A stretch of 64,000 nucleotides of DNA, taken from positions 1-64,000 of the forward strand of contig WPDH01000315.1 in NCBI GenBank assembly GCA_019137255.1, written 5' to 3'. Positions 34,715 through 44,744 of this stretch are shown here, piece after piece. Within the stretch, counting starts at the first letter, position 1. Each line of letters begins with the position of its first letter. This DNA is from Corinectria fuckeliana. Lineage: Eukaryota > Ascomycota > Sordariomycetes > Hypocreales > Nectriaceae. Position numbers and translations under genes: made by a program. The notes under the pieces are model-generated. The model searched no databases and was not told the DNA's origin. It saw only the letters and a list, made by a program, of their open reading frames with translations.

Positions 34715-35823
34715 TCAAATTGCTACCCCAAGGTCCCTATCCATACCTCCAGTAGCGACAGAATCCAGCCGCTGCTCTTGCAGGGTTTTGTTAAAGCTTT
34801 GGTACTTGCTGAGGAACCATTGTTCCGCCGTGACCTTTTCTCCATTGACGCCTTCGAAAACAACACTGTCACCGGCTCGGAGAAAGTATGCAGTCGAGTA
34901 CCTATCCTGTGACATATTGCCTCCCGCTGGAAGTACACGATGCATCGCTGATCGGAAGCGCTTCTTGGACATGAAGCGAAGCGTATCAGCCACGTTGATA
35001 ATTGCATGCCCAGGCTTTGCAGTTACGTATTCCCACTCGTTTGTCTTCGGGGATAGTACCTGCAGCCCCGGCTGCTCGGTGAAGAGGAGTGTGAAAGAGC
35101 CGACATCGGTATGGGCGTTGTGACCCCGGGCTGTTTTATCCTCAAGTGCATCGCTCACAGGGTGGTGGAGGAAGAAGAGCGTGCTTTTAGAAGGTATTTC
35201 ATCCGGATGGTAAGTCTCGAAGCGGTCGCTGCCTTGGAGCCTGGCGGCGTCTGACAGACGCTCTAGGAGGGTCTTCAACAAGTAATGGGCGGAGAGTTGA
35301 AACCTCTCAAACAGATCAAGGTGCTTAAGCACCACATCTGGAAGATGAGCTCGACCGAGAAGGTTGACACGACTGATCTAGGATGTGTCAGCGCAAACAC
35401 CATTCCAGTGGTTAATTAAAGGCCGCTCTACCCTCAAGGCTTCGAACCCGTCGCGCGAATTCTCGTTGACTCCAGACTGCACCCCAGGTGCCTTGTAACT
35501 TGGAAGATTAGTAATGCGACATATAGCACCGAAGCCATCACAGCAACTCACCCATGGGCGTCGGACAATGTCTCCGTCTTCAGCTTCTGCTCCAGGGGCT
35601 GTTTGAACCATTGCTTCGTCACACGTCCTGTCTCCTCGAGGTCCTTTAGCATGGCACCTGATTGCCAATCACGGATGTCGAGATAAAAGAAACCATCATT
35701 CTCGCAAGCGGATAGTAGGTTTGCTACTTCTTTAGCATCCCCTCTGAGCAGGGAAACGAACGACAACACGTGGAGCTGGGCTTGCTCCGGCGCTGAGCTT
35801 GGGGTCGTGGTTGTAGATGACAT
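34715..35823 (-). CDS. 2-oxoglutarate/Fe(II) oxygenase, IPNS-like, copy 1 (333 aa)
   Basis: Exons are 35823-35552, 35498-35432 and 35377-34715. The spliced frame is open throughout. The N-terminal DIOX_N-type domain contains NDGFFYLDIRDW, as in plant- and fungal-type 2OG dioxygenases related to isopenicillin N synthase. The double-stranded beta-helix carries the iron ligands His202 and Asp204 in NAHTDVGSF and His259 in RSAMHRVLP. The 2-oxoglutarate-binding Arg/Ser follow in DRYSTAYFL (Arg272, Ser274). Members hydroxylate, desaturate or cyclise small molecules, often in secondary metabolism. It shares its exon layout, including a 67-nt middle exon, with the copy at 36974-38142, so the two are tandem duplicates. 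It sits in the putative cluster with the beta-lactam-synthetase-like gene. The substrate is unknown. Confidence 0.88.
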
Positions 35824-36973
35824 GATGGAAATGTATTCTTGTGACTTATACTGGAGGAAATCGAAGTTGGTGCGTTGAACGGGTGTAATGGACAAGACAG
35901 ATTAATGTGAGGCTAAAGAGCATATAAATAATTCTTCAAGCTGGATTGATCGATACTGCGGGAAATACTGACGCCCAGATGACCTACGATCTATGAAACA
36001 CTGTAAGTGAAAGGCACTGATTGACAAGCAGGTGTGTTGTTTCTCAATGGGGCATGATCCGGCCCTTTGCTCCATGGATGTTGCTGCCCTTGCGACTCAT
36101 GGTAAGCAATGATCAGCTGTTCTCCCCTTTCGCTCGCCATAATGAGCTTCGAAAAGACAAATGAAGCAACGTCCGCTCTGGTCTGTTCCGGCCTGTCCCT
36201 CTTAGGTCTCGACCCACGTGGGAGCGAGTTGACTCTGCAGACAGGGTTCAATGTACCCACCCTTGGCGACGCAGCGTCGCTTGAAGGGATCTACGTAAGA
36301 GGTAGGTAACATGGGCGGAGAAGGTTCTCGGATGTGACACCAATACCGTTCCCCGCTCGGGGCTCCATAATGCGGACGCAAACCATACGGAGACAGGTGT
36401 ATGCATGTTCAAGTCGGGTTTTCCCTCTTTCACCTTTAGCGACCCAAGCTTGATGTGTGACCGGTGGAGACAGATATCATGCGGTTCCATTTCGGGCCTT
36501 TCCGAAGGTGATTTGAGACGTAGGTAATGTTAACAACAACAGCCTCGTACAGGCCCTTCCACACCTATCCAATTTTCTCAGGACAAACGGCACGTGCTAT
36601 CTCTACCATTCCTCGATTACCAAACGTATCCTACGTAGCCCAGTCAGCATCTGATATGCTTTTGGAATGTAAATGATATGTTATAGTCCACAGAGAACAC
36701 AAAACTTGTGCGGTGCACAAGTCCAAGCCCATTATCTTCTCACTTAAGTCAACCTTGGGTAAGCTCTCTTAGTTACGCTGGTTACAGTTAAATACTAACA
36801 AAACAAAAGATGTTTAAGATTGGAGATACAAGAGGTAATGTTTTCAAAGGACTGTCGATTTTAAAGGACTGTCTGGTTTAAAAAGAGCGTCTGATTTAGA
36901 AGGAGTGTCCTAGTTACATAAATTCATTCCTATGTAGCCGAGCAAGCTCTACTCACTCATCTCATAACGGCTC
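35824..36973. other. intergenic, promoter of oxygenase copy 1
   Basis: About 1.15 kb between the two tandem oxygenase genes. No coding content is recognised. A short AAAGGACTGTC-like word repeats near 36845 and 36862. Confidence 0.5.
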
Positions 36974-38142
36974 TCAAAAGCTTGCCTGAAGTTCCTGCGC
37001 CATTCCACCGGAAAGTACCGTCTCCTTCTTCTGTTTCTCGTGAGACAGCTCGTACATGTCATACTTCTTGAGGTACCAGTTCTTCGCATTTGATTCCAGA
37101 TCGTTGCTGTCTTTGAACTCGGTGGAGTCCGCTGCTCTCAGGAAATACGAGATTGAATAGCGGTCTTCGTGCTGAATTCCTCCCAGTGGAAGCACGCGAT
37201 GCAAGGCGGAGCGGAAACGTTTGTTGGACAGGAATCGCAGCGTGTCAGCAACGTTGACGATGGCATGGCCTGGTCGCGGTTCGACGTATTCCCAAGCACC
37301 GTCCGAAGGGGAAAAGACCTGAAGCCCCCACTGCGGCGCAAATAAGAGGGTCAGAGTACCGATATCAGTGTGCATGTTCTGTCCCACCTTCTCCGGGTTT
37401 TCGGCACCAGGAGGGTAGTGGAGGAAGTAGAGAGTGCTCTTAGAGCGAGCATCGTCGCGATGATACGTGTCTAGGCGGTCATTTCCCTTGAGTTTCAGGC
37501 CATCCGAGATACAATCAAGCAAAAGGTGCAAGATGAAGTGGCAGGAGGCGGAGAACTGGTCGAACAGGGGCAAATGATCATAAACGACAGGGGGAAGCGC
37601 CCAGCGACCCAGCAGCTCGTTTCTTCCGATCTAATATTGGGGTTAGATATCGATCTAAAGCCGTGGTGATGAGTTGGACTGACCTTCAAAGCTTCAAACC
37701 CATCCTTGAGTGTCTCGACGGCGCCAGACTGGTTGCCGACTGCCTTAAATCTAGCAATTCATTAGTCTGTTGACTCGTCAAATAGGCGGCCCGATGCAGG
37801 TCTGTGCCTATTGTTTAAGTCCATCCACAACGGAACAAGAAGCAGTTTAAAAGAAAGAAAAACTCACCCATGTGCAAGGGATACCGTAGGGGTCTTCAGT
37901 TTCTCCCCTGCAGGCTGGGAAAACCAGTCTTTAGTAATCTGGTCAACATCATTCAAGTCTCTCCAAAACTTTTCGGAGCCGGCGCCTTGGAGGTCGAGAT
38001 AGAAGAAACCATCTCTGTCGCAAGCCTTGAGGAGGCTCTCCAGCTCCTTCTCATCTTTGTCAAAGAGATTGGCAAAGTTGACAGTGTACAGATCCGCAAC
38101 AGGGACATCTTTGTAAAGTCCGGACGAATCGATGGGAGCCAT
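36974..38142 (-). CDS. 2-oxoglutarate/Fe(II) oxygenase, IPNS-like, copy 2 (apparent +1 frameshift)
   Basis: Exons 38142-37868, 37750-37684 and about 37631-36974 mirror copy 1. The DIOX_N region has RDGFFYLDLQG. The catalytic half has NMHTDIGTL (His, Asp), RSALHRVLP (second His) and DRYSISYFL (2OG-binding Arg/Ser). By canonical splicing the third exon starts ATCGGAAGAAAACGAG, where copy 1 and the downstream frame call for one base fewer. A run of four T on the plus strand (37620-37623) puts the exon one base out of frame. It is either a homopolymer error, a real frameshift, or an unusual splice site I did not find. Everything else is intact. Its likely role is a second oxidation in the same pathway as copy 1. 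Confidence 0.8.
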
Positions 38143-39077
38143 TGTGAAGAAGGTAGTATAGTGCTAGGCAATAGTGAACAGAACTGAGTGAGACTTTTTC
38201 ATATAACCAATATTACGCAAAGGGTGATGGGCTTTAAATAGATTTATTCTGACCGCATGGATATGTCGTGAAAGGGGTGTGGGTACGAGGTTCCACGATG
38301 CGGACGGCTTGACCATTGTTCCACCAGATTCGTTAGCATCCGGGGCCAAGCCAGAGGGTGGATTTGGACCTTTCGAGGCTTGCTTGGGGACTACAAGGTA
38401 ACGCAGCTGCTGGCTCGCCATCGAATCGTATGTAACTCCTCACTGTGACGGAATAAACCAGATACAGAAGCCCGCCGCGTGGCCTCGGTGCTCCAAAGTT
38501 GCCAGGAAAAATAAGGTTTTAGGCAAAAAGCTCATTAAGCATCTAATCTGGAAAGCTCCGAGCAGTGAAAGAGGATACCCACATGCACCCGAATATGATA
38601 GACAGTACCATGCTCTAACGGAGTGGTCTTGCCCAGAGAAGCTCTTACCGACATCTACAAAGATTGCGCAACTCCTCGACAATCAATACTGGAAGGTGCT
38701 GGTCCGCGTGGTGGAGTCCTGGAGAATCCAAGGTTATTATTCTTTCGGGGTTTGTGATACGAAGCAGTCTGGAGTACGCTATTTTACGATGAATCCGTAG
38801 AGATCAAACTGGTATAGTGTTGTGGCGCGCCTTTGCTCAAAGTTCCAAACATAATATGATCATATTCATAATGAGTAGAACTAAGCTAACTTACGCTAGA
38901 TTTTATTGAGCTATACAATGGAGTCTAGATAGGAAGAGAGGCCTTCTTCTGATTTTCCCTTCCAAGCCCGAGCAATCCCTCTTTTCAGCAAGCTAGGTAA
39001 GTGTTGCTGTCTGGGCTGGTGTGTTCACGCTGAAGTGAGCCAGCCACCAACAAAGTAGCAGTAAAGCCACTCAATTT
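38143..39077. other. intergenic, promoter of oxygenase copy 2
   Basis: About 935 bases with no recognised gene between the oxygenase and transporter genes, both on the minus strand. Confidence 0.5.
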
Positions 39078-40464
39078 TCAAGTGGCTTTCTCTTCAGAGA
39101 ATGGTGCAAGCTTCTTCTTGGCAAAACCCGCACTAAGCAGAAGCAGAGTCCCTCCCAACAAGGCAGATCCTCCAAACATCTGCGCATAAAGGAAATCTCC
39201 TCCCTTCCTCTCAATCAGAGCTCCGGCAAGGGGTGGTCCAGTCAGACACGCGACTGAAACAATTGTAAACACCATCCCCGTCCTCACACCCATTTTCCCA
39301 AGATCCGTTGTCAGACTAGAGCATGCTGCTGGAAACACACTCTGCACACCTGCAGCGAAGGAGCCGTATATGATGCAGAATGCCCAAAGTCCATTGATTG
39401 ACTCGACAGCTGCCCAGCAGTAGAGGAGTAGTCCGGACACAGACGTCGTTATAACCAAGGTTTTCATGGGACCAAGCAACCGATCGGATATTTGGGCCAG
39501 AATGATGCGGGCCGGTATGCCGATGGCGTTCAGGACGAGGAGAAGGGTCAGTGAGGTTCTGGAGGAGACGCCAATGACGGATTTGCCGAATGTAGGAACC
39601 TAGAATCCGTCAGTTACTGGAACAAAGGAAGGCAGTACAAGGCCACGAGCAGGCCAGACCTACATAGTAATAGGCAAAAAAGATGGCCCAGAAAACAAAG
39701 AACATGCCAATGCAGAACAGGCTGTAGGGAAGCTCTCGAAAAACGGACCATTCGACAAGAGGACCCAGCTTTCTCGGCGGCAACCGCGTTCGTGCCAAGA
39801 AAAAGATGATAACGACATTGAACATCATGACAAAGCCCATCGTCCTGACCGTCCACGCAAATCCGATCTTCGATAAAAGCTGTCGAGCAATCAGCGGGAA
39901 TACAACGCCCCCAGTCCCAGCGCCCGATGCATTTATGGCAATTGCCATGGCACGTTTCTTGACGAAGTACGTTGCGAGTAGCGCGATTGTGGGGCAGAAC
40001 ACCAACCCGTCTCCCAGGCCTGTGCAAAGCCCCTGTGCTAGGAACAACTGCCAGTACTTGGTTGATAGTGAAGTCATGAAGACTCCAATCAGCTGCAGCA
40101 GGGAGCCGGCCATGACAACTGTGCGGTAGTGCCCGGCATCTGTCGCCCGCCCGGAAAAGGCTCCGATGAAGAAGATCAGAAAGACCTGCACCGAGCCAAC
40201 CCAGGAGATGGCAGAAGGTGAAGTGTCAAGGGTGGCAACATAGTAGTCTTGGAAAACGCCAAACGAATTGATGTACCCCCACGAGTTGAACATGATCAAG
40301 TGTGCTACTCCGGCCTGTGACCAGGCTTGGAAGCCGCCGTCTGGGGGAGGTCCTGGATCTGACGAGGATAGTTCCCGGTTGTCGGGGCTGTTGTTTTGGA
40401 CTACATCAGGCGACCCGCGGGGAGCTTGCTCTGAAGGTTCTTTACTTTCGGCCCGGGTGTCCAT
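39078..40464 (-). CDS. MFS transporter, monocarboxylate-transporter (MCT) type, 440 aa
   Basis: Exons are 40464-39664 and 39599-39078, with a 64-nt phase-0 intron (GTAGGT...CTAG). After a 40-residue Pro/Ser-rich cytosolic tail comes the MCT signature PPDGGFQAWSQAG at the first membrane helix. Next are SWGYINSFGVFQDYY and about twelve hydrophobic helices split six and six, with the cytosolic loop ARTRLPPRK between halves. Fungal members (Mch/riboflavin-transporter-like) commonly sit in secondary-metabolite clusters as exporters or precursor importers. It diverges from the beta-lactam-synthetase-like gene with 928 bp between starts, so the two may be co-regulated. The substrate cannot be deduced. 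Confidence 0.87.
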
Positions 40465-41392
40465 GGTGACGGTAACAGTAACAGGAGCAGGACGGATGGA
40501 TGTATAGACTTGAGGCTTGGGGAGAATTAAGCGGGCAGTGTAATCGACATCGAAAATATTGTTATTATTTCCAGCTCAAGGGATCTGTCAGGGTCGCGGG
40601 TACAGTTCGGGGTAGGCGTACGTAAAATGACTTGATAGCCCAAGGCGGGCCCGGACAGGAAGGCTCTTTTAAGGGATGTACATTCCCGTAACGGGGGTCT
40701 ACCCAGACTGCATTGCTTTTGTCACGGCTACGATGATCATCGTTATAGACCGGATACTTCATGGGTGTAGCTAGTGTCTTGGCTCAGGAGTTGTGCCTTG
40801 TACCGAGACCTCGTCCCTGACAAGATCCCGGCAGAAAACACGAGCTTGGACGAGATTGGCTTAACCGGATCTCTCTTAAGAAACGGGAGGGACGGGAGGG
40901 GAGAAAGGCGTCACGTCCGAAAGTTTATTTATCACGCGATCGACGGAGACAACTAGGATTACAAAGCACACAGTTGAAGGACGGACTTCCTCAGCCGCTG
41001 GCAGGGTCCCGGTTCTTTGAGAAGCTCCACCTGCATCCGGTGTTAGCCATTTTGGGCTACTCCCATCTCCCCTCCAGATGCCCGTTCCTCAAACCTCTAC
41101 GAAGTAGATACCACGTACTATGCATGCGGGAACACTGAGCCGGACGCCCGTTCAGGCCGACCGCCGGTGCCGCACCCGGTGATTCGGGATAAACGAAGAC
41201 GGCATAAACGAAGACGACATCTTGCTCCTCCAATTTCAAAATGGGGATAAAGGTGAGTCCATCCGCGAGCAAGGAGCGAGCATTAGCATTACATGTTCAT
41301 AGCACAAATCGGCATCGGGTTCATTTTCTCAACCGTCCCTTGTTCAGCCTATACTTCCAAGACTTTCCAAGACATATTCCCATTACTCAACA
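40465..41392. promoter_or_regulatory. shared divergent promoter, transporter and synthetase genes
   Basis: This 928-bp region separates two divergent genes. It contains a perfect-but-one tandem 15-bp repeat ATAAACGAAGACGRC (41189-41203 and 41204-41218). Just before that is a near-palindrome CCGGTGCCGCACCCGG (41164-41179) with CCG/CGG half-sites of the kind bound by Zn2Cys6 dimers. I looked for the AflR consensus TCG-N5-CGR and found none. Assignment as a control region is inference from the gene arrangement. Confidence 0.5.
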
Positions 41393-42799
41393 ATGACGCC
41401 TACCAAGACAAACGGCGGTCTGACAAACGGCAGTCTGACCAAGACGCCAAGCTCTCCTTCCTGGATCCTTCTCGCCAACCTACCCATTCCATCCCTAGAC
41501 AAGGCTCTCCAGAGAACCACCACCTCTGGAGTACTAGTCTACGGCCAAGGCGCTGCCTTGTCATTGGAAGCATACTCATGGCGCGACGAAGATGTGGAGC
41601 CAAAGCAGTTCTCGGAGTGGACAACCGCTTTCGAGGTCAAGGCCGACCTAATCCGTGTCAGGACGGGAGCAATGAACAACCCACTGCTCTTCGTCACACG
41701 AAACACCACCACCAGAGCGTGGGCCATCGGAACAGATGCCTTCCTGCTCAATGTCGCTCGCTCTCAGTGGGGATTGCCCACTGACTTTGCGAACCCCAGA
41801 GAGATTAGGCGCGATGGTACCACGAGCTTTGTCGGCGTGTCGCAGTTGCCCGCGCATTCCTCAGTGGTTCTGAAGAAGATGGAGTCCAACTGGCTTTTTA
41901 CAATCGAAGAGCTTGACGATCCTGTGTTTGCCGCCTTGCATCCCAAGATAGACGACTACGACCAGGCAGGGTCCCAATTCGTCTCGTCCCTGCAAGAGAC
42001 AATCTCCGAGCTGACCAAGGGTGAAAGTTCCATTGCTACTCTTCTCTCCGGAGGAATCGATTCAGGCGGTGTAACCACATTCGCCGTCCGCGCCGGCCTG
42101 AACGTCACCGCCTATAGCGTGGGCTCTCCATGGGGCAATGAACACGAAGAGGCCCAGGAATTGGCAGACTTTCTCGGCATTCCTCTGAAACGCATCGATC
42201 TCTCGCAGGAAGATTACTTGGCAGCAATCCCAGAGTCGATGCGTGCCCTGGCTACAGGAGAGCGGGAGCGAGTTGACATTGCGCTTACGATTACTGCGGT
42301 GTTGCGAAGCGAGGCCATCAAGGAGCAGCATATCCTAACCGGCTACGGCAATGACCTTATGCTCCTGGGTCTACCGCCAGACACTTCCAAGACCGAGGCA
42401 CTGATCCAGGATATCATTACCGAGGTCGATCTCGCACGCCACAGCGGTGAGTTCAACGACTATGTTGCTCGCACTTGGGGCAAGAGGATCTCGCACCCCT
42501 ATTGGCACCAGAAAGTCGTCCAGACAGCTTTGGACATCCACCCAGCTTGCAAGGTCTACGGCGGCCGCGAAAAGGCCTTCTTTAGGGCCGCCATGGAGAA
42601 GTACATACCCAAATCAGCTGCCTGGCGCAAGAAGATTGGCATTCATGTGGGAGGAGGCCTGCAGGGTGGACTTGACTCACTATTCGGTGGCCTTGACCAG
42701 AAGGTTGAAGTGTACAACAACGTTTTCAAGGCTATCACAGACCGTGTTCTGGCTGATCCATTCGCTACCGTTGAGCACATGACCCCTAAGCCTGTATGA
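41393..42799 (+). CDS. beta-lactam-synthetase/carbapenam-synthetase-like amide synthetase, 468 aa
   Basis: A single intact exon encodes an asparagine-synthetase-superfamily protein. The N-terminal Ntn-fold half has no Cys at position 2 (M-T-P start), so it should lack glutaminase activity, as in the bacterial beta-lactam synthetases. The synthetase half has the PP-loop SGGIDS (219-224) for ATP. It also has TGYG with Tyr318 in place of the TGEG of asparagine synthetases, Glu353 35 residues later, HPYWH (368-372) and KKIGIHVGGG with Lys413/414. From memory, carbapenam synthetase and clavam beta-lactam synthetase use a Tyr-Glu dyad with about this spacing, and a Lys about 95-98 residues after the Tyr, to adenylate a carboxylate and close an amide ring. 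The predicted reaction is thus ATP-dependent intramolecular amide formation rather than Asn synthesis. Substrate unknown. Confidence 0.82.
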   Translation: MTPTKTNGGLTNGSLTKTPSSPSWILLANLPIPSLDKALQRTTTSGVLVYGQGAALSLEAYSWRDEDVEPKQFSEWTTAFEVKADLIRVRTGAMNNPLLFVTRNTTTRAWAIGTDAFLLNVARSQWGLPTDFANPREIRRDGTTSFVGVSQLPAHSSVVLKKMESNWLFTIEELDDPVFAALHPKIDDYDQAGSQFVSSLQETISELTKGESSIATLLSGGIDSGGVTTFAVRAGLNVTAYSVGSPWGNEHEEAQELADFLGIPLKRIDLSQEDYLAAIPESMRALATGERERVDIALTITAVLRSEAIKEQHILTGYGNDLMLLGLPPDTSKTEALIQDIITEVDLARHSGEFNDYVARTWGKRISHPYWHQKVVQTALDIHPACKVYGGREKAFFRAAMEKYIPKSAAWRKKIGIHVGGGLQGGLDSLFGGLDQKVEVYNNVFKAITDRVLADPFATVEHMTPKPV

Positions 42800-43260
42800 A
42801 TACAGCAAAACACATACCTTTAGACCCAACTTAGTTTGCCTTCTTAAATAGTCTACGTATATTTGAAACATTTGATTACCACTGATTCGTACATGCTGGA
42901 TGCGCAGTATGCAAGAATGATTATTTATTTAGTTTTGCTAATTACTAGAAATCCTGGCAGCTGCGCTACGCTATTCCCGTCTAGTCAGTGCGCGTGCCGA
43001 CTCTGGTCGCTTACGTCGCTTGCAGTTCCACGCGTTAACTCGAGTCTATCTGGTCTTACAAAGAGTGAGCCCAACCTTTCGCCTATTTTCCGCCCCATCT
43101 ATTTAAACTTACTAGCAAAACGACAAGGACTTAAAAGGAATAGATAACAAGCCATCCAAATCTGTAACCGGTTTTATACTAATGGAATACAAGTGTGAGT
43201 GTAAGTCTTCTTATCCATGTCTTCGTCTTGATCCGACTCAATATCCAAGTTGGATCAGGC
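42800..43260. other. convergent intergenic region
   Basis: 3' flanks of the synthetase gene (plus) and the regulator gene (minus); no other feature recognised. Confidence 0.5.
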
Positions 43261-44744
43261 TTAACAGTTCAATAGTTCTTTAAGGCGCTTTTGTAGAGCG
43301 GTCGATCGGTTGCTGACTGTCTCCAACCGGATTGCCTCTGATACCAGCTTCGTCCTCTCTATCGTTTTGTACAGGACAAAAATCTGCAGTTTGACCAATG
43401 TTGCAATCACGGCATTCATTTCCCCTTCTGAGTCTATCGTGTATTTTCCCACAAAGCCTATGGATTGTGCTTCGTCGGCCTCTTTACTGTACGTCATCAA
43501 ATTGTTGGACGGCACAAGAGCGGCAACAAGCTGCTCGCACAGCTTCGTGAGCTTGTCCATCAGAAACAAGAGGAGAATGAGGTTCTCGGGTCTTCTATTG
43601 CACTGACGACATTGAAGAAGCGAGTGGCAATACCCAATTGCTTCCTTAAGCAGAGAAGGCCCGGCATCCAGGCTTTGGTCGCTAACGAGGTCCTGCTCGT
43701 GTTCCAGCTTGTCGGTGAGGAATACTATGGGCCTCAGGCAGTTGCATTGGGGTGATCTTTCAGCCCAAGCCGTGGTTGGGTGCATGGTCGAGGTCAAGGC
43801 TGAAGTGCGAAGCGACCTGTTGCTATCGTGATTTATGGGACTTGCAACAAACGTAGGGTGAAACGCAAACGAGGCGCTGCTCTCTCCCTCCAGGGTATCA
43901 AGTCCAAGCCCTGAATCTTGGGAGATTGACTCGGAAAATTCGGATAGTGAGGGACATTGTGTCGACGAGCTCGTTGCTGAGGGTCTTGTCCCAAGTTCAG
44001 ACAACCCGGAAAAGCCAAGATCCTCATTGATTCCACTAAAAAGAGAGAAATTTGGGGAGTTGACCCACTGCTCCCAGTCTTTCGGAAACGTGGCATGGTT
44101 CCTTGTTCGATGAGAGTCGGAGGGTATCTCAAAGTTGACTGGGTGTCCGTGGCCTTGGTCATAATAACGTCCATCAAGTTTCCCATCGTTCAAGGGAAGT
44201 TGAGCACGCTGTGTCCGTCCCGCATTCTCGCTACCAGAGCCATCGACTTGGCCATGCACTCCCGACAGCGACATTTGTCGATCTACTGATGAAGAAGACA
44301 GGGATGCAGGCTCCGTATTGGCGTTCTCCACTTCTCGTGTTGTATTTGGGATTGTGGGACGAACAGTCGAAGATTGACTGTTGACTGATTCGCGGCGGGT
44401 CTTTCTCCCAGCTTCGGGATAAACGCATGCTCTTTGGAGGGTATTGCAACGGCGGCACCCTGTCTTTTCACCAGTGCACCGGACCTAATTTCACACAACA
44501 CATCAACATTTGCCTTCAATACCGTAAAAGGAGCGGCCCGCATTGAAAGAAGAGGGGCTATCAAGGACCTCGACCCAGATAAATGGGAACGAATTGTGTC
44601 TCATGGAATGGCTATATTAACCTTTGCATTCCGGCAGTTTTGACAAGCTTGTCGTATCGTTGGTCGAGACGTTTCCGGGTCAAATGAAAGCCGGATAGGT
44701 GCAGCGCTACTGTTCTTTGAGTTTAGACGCCAGGATTCAAACAT
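43261..44744 (-). CDS. Zn2Cys6 transcription factor, AflR-like, 448 aa
   Basis: Exons are 44744-44622 and 44484-43261. A 137-nt intron (GTTAAT...TTAG, phase 0) falls inside the zinc cluster, a position common in this family. The spliced N-terminus gives a perfect C-x2-C-x6-C-x6-C-x2-C-x6-C motif (Cys34, 37, 44, 51, 54 and 61: ACQNCRNAK then VRCTGEKTGCRRC). A Ser/Asn-rich low-complexity linker follows, then a C-terminal helical domain with LLKEAIGYCHSLLQCRQC that resembles the aflatoxin-regulator (AflR) C-terminal region. Such proteins are usually pathway-specific activators of adjacent secondary-metabolite genes. Its position beside the synthetase, oxygenases and transporter supports that role here. 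Confidence 0.87.

Noticed and set aside
40465..41392. AflR-type TCG-N5-CGR sites in the divergent promoter
   Set aside because: Scanned by eye; partial matches such as TCGGCATCGGG do not fit the consensus.
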